A stretch of DNA of 64,000 nt from contig JAHIUN010000007.1 of assembly GCA_018817125.1 (NCBI GenBank), positions 1 to 64,000 on the forward strand. Direction: 5' to 3'. The position numbers were made by a program, and so were the translations under genes. Below the pieces are notes generated by a model. That model saw only the letters and a list, made by a program, of their open reading frames with translations, was not told where the DNA came from and ran no database searches. Of the stretch, positions 40,796 to 49,829 are shown in pieces. Within the stretch, counting starts at the first letter, position 1, and every line of letters begins with the position of its first letter. Origin of the DNA: Patescibacteria group bacterium. Lineage in GTDB: Bacteria > Patescibacteriota > Gracilibacteria > UM-FILTER-43-11.

Positions 40796-40862
40796 GCTGA
40801 TTGATTACTAATCGATATCCATTAGTTATCTACCAGTATCTACCAGTAATCAATGAGTTGTC
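40796..40862. repeat. Iterated-word spacer (ATTGATTAC / TACCAGTA type)
   Basis: Degenerate words GATTGATTACTAATCGAT, and twice TATCTACCAG, then TAATCAATGAG. It lies between the tsaD stop and the nadB promoter. Confidence 0.6.
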
Positions 40863-40865
40863 TAT

Positions 40866-40895
40866 TTGTTAATAAGTACTAAGACTTGCTATAAT
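40866..40895 (+). promoter_or_regulatory. Promoter of nadB
   Basis: TTGTTA, an 18-base spacer and TATAAT preceded by TGC (extended -10). The transcript would start with the word hairpin at 40903. Confidence 0.65.
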
Positions 40896-40902
40896 ACAAA
40901 AC

Positions 40903-41005
40903 GAATGGTGGCTCAAGTTGTGGCTCGAATAGTGGATCGAGTACACAATACGGCCAATAATACGAGCCACCATACGAGCAACTATACGGTTCACAATACG
41001 AATTT
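40903..41005 (+). repeat. Word hairpin in the nadB leader
   Basis: GAATGGTGGCTC, AAGTTGTGGCTC and GAATAGTGGATC are mirrored by ACAATACGGCC, ATACGAGCCACC, ATACGAGCAAC and CACAATACGAA. The array ends at the start codon in CAATACGAATTTATG. Confidence 0.7.
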
Positions 41006-42463
41006 ATGAAAAAAACCGACTACCTCATCATCGGTGCCGGAATCGCCGGACTGACCACGGCTTACCACCTGAAAGATGTGGGGAAGGTCACGGTGCTTAC
41101 CAAAGGCAAACTCCGGCAGGCTAATACCTATTGGGCACAGGGCGGTATCGCGGCGGTTCTGACCAAAGAAGACCGTTTTAAAAAACACATCGACGACACC
41201 ATGGACGCTGGCGCACACCACAATAACCGCGACGCCGTACGTCATTTGGTAGAAGGGGCGCCCAAGGCCATTCGTTTTTTGGAAAAGTTAGGTGTTAAAT
41301 TCAAAAAAGAACCCGCTATGGAAGGAGGCCATTCAATTGCCCGCATTTGGCGAACCACCGATTTTACGGGTCAGGATGTACTCGATCATCTGGTTAAAGC
41401 CATTCAGAAATCTAAAAATATTACCGTGGAAGAAGATGCGGAGGCTATAGAATTCATCACACATCAGAATAGCTGTCGCGGCGTATTTATGCGTAAAAAA
41501 GACAGTACAGGAGTGGAACCCTTTTTGGCCAAACACACCATTTTGGCTACAGGGGGACTGGGGCAATTATTTGCCAAAACCAGCAATACTAAAGCTTCCG
41601 CGGGCGATGGATTGGCCTTGGCCGCCAATGCGGGGTTAGAGTTTGAAGATCTGGAATTTATTCAGTTCCATCCCACCGCTTTGGCGGTTCCTGATGATGG
41701 GCGGTATTTTCTGCTCTCCGAAACCCTGCGTGGATTCGGGGCAAAGATCGTAGATTTCCAAGGCAAATCCTTTCTGGAGGAATACGATTCCCGCGCCGAA
41801 CTGGCCCCGCGTGATACCGTCACCCGCGCCATCCATTTTGAGATGATGAACGGACCGGTGCATTTAGATGTGCGATACCTGGACAAAAAGGAGATCAAAC
41901 AGAATTTCCCCAACATCACCAAGCGTTTAAAGCAGTACGGTTACGACCTTTTTAAACAACGTATCCCCATCACACCGGTGGCGCATTTTTCATGCGGGGG
42001 AATTCCCGTAGACCTTCACGGTGCTACCAAGCTGCCGGGGCTTTTCGCGGTCGGTGAAGTGGCCTGCAGCCATGTGCACGGCGCCAACCGGCTGGCCAGC
42101 AACGCGCTTTTAGAAGGACTGGTGTTCGGCAGGGCGATTGCGGAAGCTATTGAAAAAAGTAAAACAATCGATGAAAAAACGAGTATCGACGAAACCATTC
42201 CGCTCACACCTCCAAAAATCATCATGGAACCACTGGCTCAGGTACAAGCTTATGCTAAACGAATCGGAAACATTATGTGGGAACGGGTGGGAATTGTACG
42301 CACGCCGGAAGGCTTAAAAACAGCCCTGCGGGAGATCACAGAGATTCCGGCACGGGATTATCGCATCCAGCATCGCCAGATTGTTTGTTATAAAATGATT
42401 CAGGCCGCTATGGCGCGTGACACCAGCCTGGGTTGCCATTATATTGCCAAAACGGCGCTTTAA
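41006..42463 (+). CDS. nadB: L-aspartate oxidase
   Basis: FAD enzyme that oxidises aspartate to iminoaspartate, the first step of de novo NAD synthesis. The 485-residue protein has the N-terminal FAD motif YLIIGAGIAGLTTAYHL, the YWAQGGIAAVL segment, the active-site stretch HSIARIWRTTDFTGQDV, and the C-terminal FSCGGIPVDLHGATKLPGLFAVGEVACSHVHGANRLASNALLEGL that separates NadB from succinate dehydrogenase flavoproteins. nadA and nadC are not in the window. The presence of nadB points to a CPR member with more biosynthesis than most. Its leader is a word hairpin. Confidence 0.95.
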   Translation: MKKTDYLIIGAGIAGLTTAYHLKDVGKVTVLTKGKLRQANTYWAQGGIAAVLTKEDRFKKHIDDTMDAGAHHNNRDAVRHLVEGAPKAIRFLEKLGVKFKKEPAMEGGHSIARIWRTTDFTGQDVLDHLVKAIQKSKNITVEEDAEAIEFITHQNSCRGVFMRKKDSTGVEPFLAKHTILATGGLGQLFAKTSNTKASAGDGLALAANAGLEFEDLEFIQFHPTALAVPDDGRYFLLSETLRGFGAKIVDFQGKSFLEEYDSRAELAPRDTVTRAIHFEMMNGPVHLDVRYLDKKEIKQNFPNITKRLKQYGYDLFKQRIPITPVAHFSCGGIPVDLHGATKLPGLFAVGEVACSHVHGANRLASNALLEGLVFGRAIAEAIEKSKTIDEKTSIDETIPLTPPKIIMEPLAQVQAYAKRIGNIMWERVGIVRTPEGLKTALREITEIPARDYRIQHRQIVCYKMIQAAMARDTSLGCHYIAKTAL

Positions 42464-42516
42464 GCTTTATCTTTTAAGGGAAGTCTAGTATAAACAAATA
42501 CTGATAATTTTTTATT

Positions 42517-42861
42517 ATGGCGCCATCCGTTAAAAAGTTCACTGAAAAAGAAGAAGGGCAGATCAATGACTTCGTTGAACAGTGCTGTTTAAAAGAGTCC
42601 CCGGCTTTTGACCCGCTTGCCTGCAGAAAATTACCCGATTATTTATCCCTGGAAGCACGGGAGAAGCTGGGCAGGGTAATGATCGAATTGATGCTCCGCA
42701 GGGCAAAAGCCAGGCGCCCGGAAGACATACCCGCTGATATTCGCCCTCTTGTCGAAAGGATTTTTGAAGTAAAGGGGTATACACCGGAAGACACCGATTC
42801 ACACAGAAGAGCCAGGCATCCGGATAGAATAGAAACAGAAGACGATTGGGGCAATATTTAA
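42517..42861 (+). CDS. Small soluble protein of unknown function
   Basis: A 114-residue, charged, helical protein with no recognised domain. The N-terminus KKFTEKEEGQINDFVEQCC is acidic, the centre is basic (MLRRAKARRPEDIP) and the end is polar. It is followed nine bases later by a second small gene on the same strand. Together they may form a two-gene unit that is not obviously linked to nadB upstream. Confidence 0.6.
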   Translation: MAPSVKKFTEKEEGQINDFVEQCCLKESPAFDPLACRKLPDYLSLEAREKLGRVMIELMLRRAKARRPEDIPADIRPLVERIFEVKGYTPEDTDSHRRARHPDRIETEDDWGNI

Positions 42862-42870
42862 TCAATTATA

Positions 42871-43242
42871 ATGAAATACTCCACACTGGATGAGGATTAT
42901 CCGGATTCCAAAAATCCTTTTGATTTCCGCCCGCCTGCAAAACTCAGCTTCAGGACTTTGGGGCATTTAAGCCTGCATATTGTACGAGGCCTGAAAATCG
43001 AAACCGAACAGGGGATTGAAGCCGTTCAGTCACTAATGGACAGGGCTTACGCGGTGGTAAAAAGAATGGAAGTGCAGTCAGAGGCTGATCCGGAACCGGC
43101 AGTCCAAACGCTTCCCGAATGTCTCCGCGATGACGCGCGCGCCCTTATCCGCACGGTTCGAATGAATATATCCAATCTGAAAGACGTAAAAGAGGTGGAT
43201 TCGTCAGATCCTGATTGTGAGCCACCTACTCACAGCTGGTAA
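42871..43242 (+). CDS. Small soluble protein of unknown function
   Basis: A 123-residue protein with a polar start (LDEDYPDSKNPFDFRPPAKLS) and a helical middle (ETEQGIEAVQSLMDRAYAVVKRM). It is nine bases downstream of the previous gene, so probably co-transcribed with it. No domain is recognised and no membrane segment is seen. Confidence 0.6.
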   Translation: MKYSTLDEDYPDSKNPFDFRPPAKLSFRTLGHLSLHIVRGLKIETEQGIEAVQSLMDRAYAVVKRMEVQSEADPEPAVQTLPECLRDDARALIRTVRMNISNLKDVKEVDSSDPDCEPPTHSW

Positions 43243-43299
43243 ATTGATGAAGAAAAGCATAGCAAGTTATTGTATAATGCCAGTGATTTAAAAAACCAA

Positions 43300-44247
43300 A
43301 TGGAATTTTTAAAACCGATCATCGTCTTCCTGCTTGCCATTGTGCCGGCCATTTTCTGGCTTTATCTTTTTTTGCGCAAACATCACGAAAACAAATGGCT
43401 GGTCATCCTCACGTTCATCGGCGGCATGCTCGCAGCCAGGCTGATTCTGATCTATCAGGGTTACTGGGATCAGACCATCAATCTTATCTTTTTTCATGTT
43501 CAGCCCACCGATTTTGCCGCAAACATCAAAACTCTGTTCGGCAGCCGGCCGATTCTAGCTCTTTTTCTTAGTTTTGTGGGAGTTGGCGTGATTGAAGAAT
43601 ACGGTAAGTTCTGGATTATGCGGCTGATCAATCATCGCTTCTTCAAGTCCATCGATGATGTGATCGAACTGGCGGTGATCAGCGCGCTGGGATTTGCTTT
43701 CTTAGAAAACATTCTCTATTTCAGTCAGCATTGGGGTCAGATCAGCGCGGGCGGGTTTTTCGCGTTCGCGCTCATGCGCGTCACCATCGTTACCATGGTT
43801 CACGTGTTGTGCTCCGGCTTACTGGGTTATTATTACGGAATGGCCTTTTTTGCCTCACCGATGCTGAAGATCCAGCATATGAAACAAGTGCGCCATCCCG
43901 TCCTGGTTTTTCTTAAAAAAGTCCTGCACCTTAAAAAATCCCATGTGTACCACGATGAGATGATGTTTATCGGCCTCGTGCTTTCCATGGGCATCCACGC
44001 GCTTTATGATTTTTTCCTCACGATTAATCTCACACCGTTTGGTATCCCGTTGGTGGTTCCGATCATGTTCCTCTATTTCTTCGGCGGATTCTGGCTGCTA
44101 AGCTATTTACTTAAAAAGAAAGACCACAACCTTAAGCTCGGTCTGGTCGGAACGTCAGTAATGCCGAAAGAGGATTTTGTAAAATTATTGGATGAGATTC
44201 AGGAGATCAAGGCGAGGATGAAGGACGAGATAGCTGAGTCCGAATAG
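43300..44247 (+). CDS. PrsW-like intramembrane metalloprotease
   Basis: A 315-residue polytopic protein of the PrsW family, membrane proteases that cut membrane-bound anti-sigma factors or related substrates. Family residues are the EE of GVIEEYGKFW, the FLENILYF motif, HVLCSGLLGYYYG and the C-terminal IHALYDFF, which together supply the Glu and His metal ligands. Eight hydrophobic segments are visible. The ATG at 43300 is used because a TATAAT at 43273-43278 overlaps the longer frame. The gene's stop lies inside the first word of the following spacer repeat. Confidence 0.9.
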   Translation: MEFLKPIIVFLLAIVPAIFWLYLFLRKHHENKWLVILTFIGGMLAARLILIYQGYWDQTINLIFFHVQPTDFAANIKTLFGSRPILALFLSFVGVGVIEEYGKFWIMRLINHRFFKSIDDVIELAVISALGFAFLENILYFSQHWGQISAGGFFAFALMRVTIVTMVHVLCSGLLGYYYGMAFFASPMLKIQHMKQVRHPVLVFLKKVLHLKKSHVYHDEMMFIGLVLSMGIHALYDFFLTINLTPFGIPLVVPIMFLYFFGGFWLLSYLLKKKDHNLKLGLVGTSVMPKEDFVKLLDEIQEIKARMKDEIAESE

Positions 44248-44328
44248 ACTTCGCATGGTTGGCCGTATTGTGGGTCGAATTGTGGAATACTACTATTCGG
44301 TCAACAACCCGACCCACAATCCGAAATT
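44243..44328 (+). repeat. Word hairpin between the PrsW-like and NifU-like genes
   Basis: CGAATAG, GGTTGGCCGTATTGTGGGTC and GAATTGTGG are mirrored by CTATTCGG, CAACAACCCGACCCACAAT and CCGAAATT. It begins at the PrsW stop codon and ends at the next ATG. Confidence 0.7.
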
Positions 44329-44589
44329 ATGAAGAAAAAAGACTTCATCAAACTCGACATCAAAGAACAGATCAAACAGATCCACAAAGCCCTTGAGGCT
44401 GATGTGCTCCCCATGCTGGAATCCCATGGCGGAGGAATTGAGATCGTGGATATCAAAAAAACCGATGTGCTCATTCGCTATTACGGCGCGTGTCAGGGGT
44501 GCCCCATGGCCTCCACCGGCACGTTACAGGCCATTGAATACACCCTTCAGGAAAAAGTCGATAAACGGATTGAGGTGATACCAGTCTGA
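44329..44589 (+). CDS. NifU C-terminal-domain Fe-S scaffold protein
   Basis: An 86-residue protein equal to the NifU C-terminal (Nfu) domain, which carries a labile Fe-S cluster between two subunits and passes it to apo-proteins. The signature GACQGCPMASTGTLQAIEYTLQEKV with the CxxC pair and the upstream LPMLESHGGGIEIVDI are standard. Likely clients in this window are the [4Fe-4S] PurF and the radical SAM Elp3. The gene is preceded by a word hairpin and may be read from the PrsW-like gene upstream. Confidence 0.94.
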   Translation: MKKKDFIKLDIKEQIKQIHKALEADVLPMLESHGGGIEIVDIKKTDVLIRYYGACQGCPMASTGTLQAIEYTLQEKVDKRIEVIPV

Positions 44590-44650
44590 CATTTCTGACC
44601 TAAAATCTAAGATTAAATCTGAGATCAGAATTCAGAAATCAGAAATGGTA
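44590..44650. repeat. Iterated-word spacer (AATCAGAA type)
   Basis: TAAAATCTAAGATTAAATCTG and GATCAGAATTCAGAAATCAG are the same vocabulary as 1321-1382. It lies between convergent genes. Confidence 0.65.
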
Positions 44651-44674
44651 TCTAGAACACTGATCCATAATAGC

Positions 44675-46159
44675 TTACAATAGTGTCAGCTGATCCTCAT
44701 CCGTTTGTTCACAGGCGTCTCTTTGCTGCTCCACGCGCTGAAGCACTTCTTCAGTGATCTGTCCGGTAGGATATTCGCCTCCCATACAGGCCCAGCAGAA
44801 TTTTTTGATCTTAGGATTTCCCACATGCGCGGCTCGTTCCAGGTCTTCATATTTCTGGTAATACAGTTTGTCCGCATTGATCATCTTACAGATCTCATCG
44901 TGTTCCATCTGATTGGCAATAAAGTCTTTCCGGCTGGGCATATCGATGCCGTACACACACGGGTTGATGAGTGGCGGGGCGGCGGAGGCAAAGTACACTT
45001 TTTTAGCGCCCGATTCCCGCACCATTTCAACAATCTGTTTTGAAGTGTTTCCGCGTACAATACTATCATCCACCAACAGTACATTTTTATTCCGGAATTC
45101 CAGGGGGATCGGGTTGAGCTTGTAGCGGATGGATTTTTTACGGACGGCCTGATTGGGCATAATGAAGGTGCGGCCGATATACCGGTTCTTCATGAATCCT
45201 TCCCGGTATTTCACTTTAAGATCAGACGCCAGTGTGATAGCGATGTGGCGTGAGGTCTCTGGTATGGGGATTACAACATCGATATCCAGTTTATCTTTTT
45301 TAATCTGTTTGGCTAAATACTGCCCCATCCTCAGGCGGGTTTTGTACACGCTGATACCGTCGATCATACTGTCGGGGCGGGCCAGATAGACATGTTCAAA
45401 AATACAGGGCCGTGGAACGGCTTTGGCGCATTGTTCGGTGTGAAGATTATGGTTTTTGTCGATATAAACCGCTTCACCCGGCGCCACATCCCTCAAGATA
45501 TTAAAGCCAAGGGTTTGAATAGCTACGCTTTCAGAAGATATCGCGTATTCAGGTCTTCCTCCGTTCTGCCGTACCCCCAGTGTGAGCGGCCGGATGCCGT
45601 TTGGATCGCGGAATGCCAGAAGTCCGTGGTCTACAATCAGAGAGACCACACTATATCCGCCTTCGACCCGCTTAAGCACACGTTTCATTGCCTTAAAGAT
45701 TTTAGCAGGCTTGAGTTCAGAGCGTTTTTTAGTCTCCATGCTGAGCTCAAAAGCCAGAATATTCAAAAGCACTTCCGAATCCGAAGTGGTATTTAGATGG
45801 CGCAAGTTAGTTTCGTGAACCTCCTTTTTAAGCTTGTCATAATTGGTGAGATTGCCGTTGTGTGCCAGCGCAATTCCGAAAGGGGCATTCACATAAAAAG
45901 GCTGAGCCTCCTCGGCACTGCTGCAGCCAGCAGTCGGGTAGCGTACGTGGCCAATACCCATATTTCCCTGAAGGCGGAGCATGTTTTTTGTGCGAAAAAC
46001 ATCCCGAACTAATCCATTGCCTTTTTTCAGGTGGACATGTTGTCCGTCAAAGGTGGCGATGCCCGCGGCATCCTGCCCACGGTGCTGGAGGACGACCAGT
46101 CCGTCGTAAAGGTCCTGGACGGCGGCGGTGTTTCTAATGATTCCGAGGATTCCACACAT
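44675..46159 (-). CDS. purF: Amidophosphoribosyltransferase
   Basis: First committed enzyme of purine synthesis, which transfers the glutamine amide to PRPP. The 494-residue protein begins MCGILGI, so Cys2 is the glutaminase nucleophile and no propeptide is encoded. The PRPP motif VLLVDDSIVRGNT and the HVYLARPDS segment are intact. Four cysteines at 252, 401, 455 and 458 (PRPCIF, NPCVYG, FCWAC) match the [4Fe-4S] ligands of the Bacillus-type enzyme, implying oxygen-sensitive stability. No other purine gene is adjacent, apart from the folate enzyme folD upstream. Confidence 0.97.
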   Translation of the reverse strand: MCGILGIIRNTAAVQDLYDGLVVLQHRGQDAAGIATFDGQHVHLKKGNGLVRDVFRTKNMLRLQGNMGIGHVRYPTAGCSSAEEAQPFYVNAPFGIALAHNGNLTNYDKLKKEVHETNLRHLNTTSDSEVLLNILAFELSMETKKRSELKPAKIFKAMKRVLKRVEGGYSVVSLIVDHGLLAFRDPNGIRPLTLGVRQNGGRPEYAISSESVAIQTLGFNILRDVAPGEAVYIDKNHNLHTEQCAKAVPRPCIFEHVYLARPDSMIDGISVYKTRLRMGQYLAKQIKKDKLDIDVVIPIPETSRHIAITLASDLKVKYREGFMKNRYIGRTFIMPNQAVRKKSIRYKLNPIPLEFRNKNVLLVDDSIVRGNTSKQIVEMVRESGAKKVYFASAAPPLINPCVYGIDMPSRKDFIANQMEHDEICKMINADKLYYQKYEDLERAAHVGNPKIKKFCWACMGGEYPTGQITEEVLQRVEQQRDACEQTDEDQLTLL

Positions 46160-46190
46160 ATTATAAAATTTTTATGAGATAAAAATTTTT

Positions 46191-46247
46191 ATTTCAGATC
46201 TCAGATTTCAGATCTCAGATTTGAATCAGAAATCAGAATTCAGAAAT
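46191..46247. repeat. Iterated-word spacer (ATCTCAGA / AATCAGAA type)
   Basis: TTTCAGATCTCAGA is repeated twice, followed by AATCAGAAATCAG. It separates purF from the folD stop codon on the same strand. Confidence 0.65.
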
Positions 46248-46248
46248 G

Positions 46249-47088
46249 TTAAACAGTTTTTTGTCTTTTGGCGGCATGGACCGTATTCATTATCAGAGCC
46301 GCTACTGTCATAGGGCCGACACCGCCGGGAACAGGAGAAATAAAACTGGCTTTTTTGCTCACGTTTTCAAAATCAACATCTCCGCATATTTTGCCGTCAT
46401 CCGTTCGGTTGATTCCCACATCCACCACGGCCACACCATCCTTTACCATATCCGCAGTGATCAGGCCGGCTTTTCCGACCGCGACGATTAGGATGTCGGC
46501 ACGTTTGGTGTGGCTTTTTAGATCCTTGGTGTGAATATGGCACGTGGTAACCGTAGCGTTGCGGTTGAGCAGCATCGTGCTGACCGGTTTGCCCACGTGA
46601 TTACTGTGACCCACCACTACCACTTCCTGCCCGCGGATCGGAATATCATAATGATCCAGCAGTTTTATGATTCCGGAAGGAGTAGCTGGGGGAAGATCTT
46701 CAAATTCAGGGCTTAAAAACATCTTCCCCAGATTATAAGCATGGAACCCGTCCACATCTTTTTTAGGGTCAATCGCCCGGATCACCAAAGGCACCGCAAT
46801 GTGATCGGGGAGCGGAAGCTGAACAATCAGCCCATTGATTTCATCATCTTCATTGATTTTTTCAATTTCTGCAATTAGCTGTTCCTGAGTGATCGTATCC
46901 GGAAAACGGCGTTCCTCATACGCTATGCCGGCTCGTTCACAGGCCTTTTTTTTATTTCTCACATATACCAAAGACGCCGGATTTTCACCAATCAGAATCA
47001 CCGCCAGTTTTGGTTTCCACTTCGCCGCCTCATCCTTTACGGAATCGATCAATTCCTCCGACAATGCTTTGCCGTCCAGGATTTCCAT
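46249..47088 (-). CDS. folD: Bifunctional methylene-THF dehydrogenase/cyclohydrolase
   Basis: Interconverts 5,10-methylene-THF and 10-formyl-THF for one-carbon supply. The 279-residue protein (ATG at 47086-47088, MEILDGKALSEEL) has the substrate motif YVRNKKKACERAGI with the catalytic lysine, GLIVQLPLPDHI, the NADP motif VVVGHSNHVGKPV and the C-terminal PVPGGVGPMTVAAL. A longer frame adds 16 residues, but family length favours the shorter start. It precedes purF on the same strand, and both serve purine synthesis. Confidence 0.96.
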   Translation of the reverse strand: MEILDGKALSEELIDSVKDEAAKWKPKLAVILIGENPASLVYVRNKKKACERAGIAYEERRFPDTITQEQLIAEIEKINEDDEINGLIVQLPLPDHIAVPLVIRAIDPKKDVDGFHAYNLGKMFLSPEFEDLPPATPSGIIKLLDHYDIPIRGQEVVVVGHSNHVGKPVSTMLLNRNATVTTCHIHTKDLKSHTKRADILIVAVGKAGLITADMVKDGVAVVDVGINRTDDGKICGDVDFENVSKKASFISPVPGGVGPMTVAALIMNTVHAAKRQKTV

Positions 47089-47262
47089 AGGGAGGGAAAT
47101 AAAAAATAGCCCGTCTAAGGCTGTTTTATTATACATACGAATAGGGAGGTCGACAAGGAGGAAATGAGTAAAAAATTGACAAGCCGGAGCAGCCCGAATA
47201 CATTAAGAAACTGTTATCGTGAATTTATGGCCATCGAGACAGAAAAACCCCATTCACAAATG
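47089..47262. other. Spacer between folD and the Cys-rich protein gene
   Basis: Contains a + strand promoter-like pair (TTGACA at 47176 and TACATT after 17 bases) leading to a 20-codon frame at 47227. Without further support this is not called a gene. Confidence 0.35.
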
Positions 47263-48468
47263 TTATTCACCTCGTTGTTCTTTCAGTAGCTCCAGGATCT
47301 CAAGCGTTTCTCCATAACTGGAACATTCAAATTCGCAGGTGGAGGTGGCATTATTAAAATCCCATTGGCCGATGCAGTCAGGGAAACCGGGATGGGGGCC
47401 GATAGAAAGGTCGTTTTTCAGATTGTAGTCACAGCATAGATCCGGGTTACTATGAGTACTGCAGGCCTCGCTGATAAAATCGGTAAAAACCGTTTCACCT
47501 TCTCCAAAATATTCTTCCAGATCTTCTGCGTCCATACACTCATAAGAACAGCCGTTGGTTGCGTCATTATAGACCCAATCTCCGATACAGGGTGAGGTTG
47601 TATCGTAATAATACTGTTCAGCACAGCAGGCATCCTGAGTTGCCTCATCTCCTAGATGACAAGGGTGGAAACAATGGTAATAGCACAAGCGTGTATGGTA
47701 GTTAAACAGCCAGTAACCATCGTAAGAACAGTCAGGGTGCGGTTCATCCATAAAAGCGGTTTGGCAGCATTCATTCCGCTCAGTTTGTTTTAATGCAATG
47801 CTGCAGCGGATATGCGGGTCGTCGGGGCCTTCCGGGGCGTATTGAGTGGTTTGGGGTTCAGTCGGTCCCTCTTCATCTTCGCTTTCACCCTCTCCCTCTC
47901 CCTCTCCAATCACGGGAGGTGGCAGAGGAGGTGAGACAGGATTTAGGGTAACAACCGGCTCCTCTTCGACTTCACCTTCCCCTTCACCTTCACCAATCAC
48001 GGGAGGTGGTGGAGTGGTGCCTCCGCCGGAACCGGTCACAATGACTTTATCATTTTTAATAGTGATTGAAGAGCCACCGCCCAAACGGATAAAATCAGAC
48101 GTTTTCTTTTCACCTGCCTCATTTTCATCCGGCTGATTCAGGTCGACCCAGGTTCCTTCGGGAACGGTAATGGTTCCACTAACCCCCTTCCACTCATCCG
48201 ACACGTCGATTTCTGTGTCACCGCCTACACGGAAAAAACGAATTTTTTTCAGTTCATCTTCCGGCCCCTCAAGATACATGGTTATTTTACTGGTTCGGCC
48301 AGGGATAATGCGGATATTGGAATTATGTAATTCTCTGATTTTAACCACGCCTTCTCCGGCCGGTATGGATTGGGTAAGATGAGTGGTGGATTTGGGCATT
48401 AAAAAAACAGCAACCCCCACAATTAACACCACCCCCAAAACAACAAGCATGGCAATGATTTTTTTCAT
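47263..48468 (-). CDS. Membrane-anchored protein with three Cys-rich repeats
   Basis: A 401-residue surface protein. After a basic start and one membrane helix (about 3-23) comes a beta-rich region. A Pro/Glu linker follows in which PPPVIGEGEGEGE is duplicated. Then come three repeats of about 50 residues with the pattern C, CC, C-x-G-x-W-x-F/Y-N, C-x-Y/F-E/H-C (for example GYWLFNYHTRLCYYHC, GDWVYNDATNGCSYEC and GQWDFNNATSTCEFEC). They are probably disulfide-bonded. The repeat is not a family I recognise. The start at 48466-48468 is chosen because the promoter -10 overlaps an earlier ATG. Confidence 0.8.
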   Translation of the reverse strand: MKKIIAMLVVLGVVLIVGVAVFLMPKSTTHLTQSIPAGEGVVKIRELHNSNIRIIPGRTSKITMYLEGPEDELKKIRFFRVGGDTEIDVSDEWKGVSGTITVPEGTWVDLNQPDENEAGEKKTSDFIRLGGGSSITIKNDKVIVTGSGGGTTPPPPVIGEGEGEGEVEEEPVVTLNPVSPPLPPPVIGEGEGEGESEDEEGPTEPQTTQYAPEGPDDPHIRCSIALKQTERNECCQTAFMDEPHPDCSYDGYWLFNYHTRLCYYHCFHPCHLGDEATQDACCAEQYYYDTTSPCIGDWVYNDATNGCSYECMDAEDLEEYFGEGETVFTDFISEACSTHSNPDLCCDYNLKNDLSIGPHPGFPDCIGQWDFNNATSTCEFECSSYGETLEILELLKEQRGE

Positions 48469-48493
48469 ATTTGTTTTATCAATTATTACACTC

Positions 48494-48522
48494 ATTTTAG
48501 ACCCTTTTGAAAATTGGCGCAA
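48494..48522 (-). promoter_or_regulatory. Promoter of the Cys-rich protein gene
   Basis: TTGCGC, a 17-base spacer and TAAAAT on the minus strand. Confidence 0.6.
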
Positions 48523-48622
48523 TTTCTGCACAAAAAAATTGAAAAAATAGAGTGGTATTTTCTCCAAATTTTTTCATATTTTTTCAAATTTTATACACCC
48601 TCACTATTTTTACATTAAGGTC

Positions 48623-48651
48623 TTGAATTCTAGAGGTGTGTATGTTATAAT
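48623..48651 (+). promoter_or_regulatory. Promoter of the type IV pilus operon
   Basis: TTGAAT, a 17-base spacer and TATAAT with TGT before it (extended -10). The first gene, pilT, starts 32 bases later. No strong terminator is seen until 60722. Confidence 0.8.
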
Positions 48652-48683
48652 ATTTAGATTGAAAAAATAAAAATCAAAGACCC

Positions 48684-49748
48684 ATGGACACGCAATTTAC
48701 TAAAATTTTAGATCTCGCCGTTAATCGGAACGCGTCGGATATTCATTTCCAGACTGGGAAAAAGCCGGTTTTACGTGTATCCGGCAAACTATTTCTTGTG
48801 GAAGACGCCGACATTTTCCAGTTGAAAGAAGGGACTCCGGAATTCAAGGAGTACATGAACGAAAACCAATACGAGTATTATCTGAAGCACGGCAATACGG
48901 ATTTTGCTTTCGGTTACGGGGATGATTATCGCTTTCGCGGGAATGTTTATCGCCAGCAGAGCGGACTTTCTATGAGCTTACGTCTGATCCGAAACCGGGT
49001 GCTTAGTTTCGATCAGCTTGGTCTTCCGCCGGTTTTCCGCGATATCGCTGAAAACTATCGTCAGGGTTTTTTCCTGGTGGTCGGCCCGACAGGCCATGGT
49101 AAGTCTACCAGTATGGCCGCGATCCTGAATCACATCAATCAAAACCGGGAAGCGCATATCATCACCATCGAAGACCCTATCGAATACATCATCAAGAACA
49201 ATAAATCTGTTGTCGAACAGCGAGAGATCGGTACGCACGCTTCTACTTTTGAAAATGCCTTGCGTGCTTCTATGCGCCAGGATCCGGATGTGATCCTCAT
49301 CGGAGAGATGCGGGATCATGAGACCATCCAGGCCGCCATTACCCTGGCAGAAACCGGGCATCTGGTCCTTTCCACTCTGCACACCAACAATTCTGTCCAG
49401 ACCATTGATCGCATCATCGATGTGTTTCCTGAAGAAAAGCAAAAACAGATCCGCATCCAGCTGGCCAGTACCTTAACAGGTGTGGTGTCTCAGCGCTTGG
49501 TTCCTGGTGAGGATGGGGAACTGCAGTTTGCCTATGAACAGATGATGGTGACCGATGCGGTTCGGAACATCATCCGGAGTGAAAAAAGTGAACAGATCTA
49601 TAACGCTCTCCAGGGCGGAGAAGAGACGGGGGTTATCCGACTTGAACAGTGCCTGGCTGAAATGATAAAGACCAAAAAAATATCCAAAGAAAATGCCCTT
49701 GCTTACGCAACCAACCGAGAGCTGGTCGATGTGTTTATGGAATATTAA
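48684..49748 (+). CDS. pilT: Type IV pilus retraction ATPase PilT
   Basis: Hexameric ATPase that powers pilus disassembly and retraction. The 354-residue protein has the N-terminal domain (ASDIHFQTGKKPVLRVSGKL), Walker A GPTGHGKST, the Asp box IEDPIEYI, the LTLAETGHLVLSTLHTNN segment and the PilT-type VDRIIDVFP-like IDRIIDVFPEEKQKQIRIQLA. The C-terminal region keeps the MIKTKKI pattern of PilT. It is the first gene of the pilus operon and is followed by a word-hairpin spacer. Confidence 0.96.
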   Translation: MDTQFTKILDLAVNRNASDIHFQTGKKPVLRVSGKLFLVEDADIFQLKEGTPEFKEYMNENQYEYYLKHGNTDFAFGYGDDYRFRGNVYRQQSGLSMSLRLIRNRVLSFDQLGLPPVFRDIAENYRQGFFLVVGPTGHGKSTSMAAILNHINQNREAHIITIEDPIEYIIKNNKSVVEQREIGTHASTFENALRASMRQDPDVILIGEMRDHETIQAAITLAETGHLVLSTLHTNNSVQTIDRIIDVFPEEKQKQIRIQLASTLTGVVSQRLVPGEDGELQFAYEQMMVTDAVRNIIRSEKSEQIYNALQGGEETGVIRLEQCLAEMIKTKKISKENALAYATNRELVDVFMEY

Positions 49749-49750
49749 TT

Positions 49751-49829
49751 AACCGAATAGTGGACCGAGTAGTGGCTCGAATAGTGGTAACCACAACCTG
49801 AGCCACAATACGCCCCACAATACGAAACT
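49751..49829 (+). repeat. Word hairpin between pilT and the receiver gene
   Basis: CGAATAGTGGACC, GAGTAGTGGCTC and GAATAGTGG are mirrored by CCACAACCTGAGCCACAATA and CGCCCCACAATACG. It ends in CAATACGAAACTATG at the next start. Confidence 0.75.

Noticed and set aside
47227-47289. 20-codon frame behind a promoter-like pair
   Set aside because: Too short, no conserved pattern, and it ends inside the 3' part of the Cys-rich protein gene.
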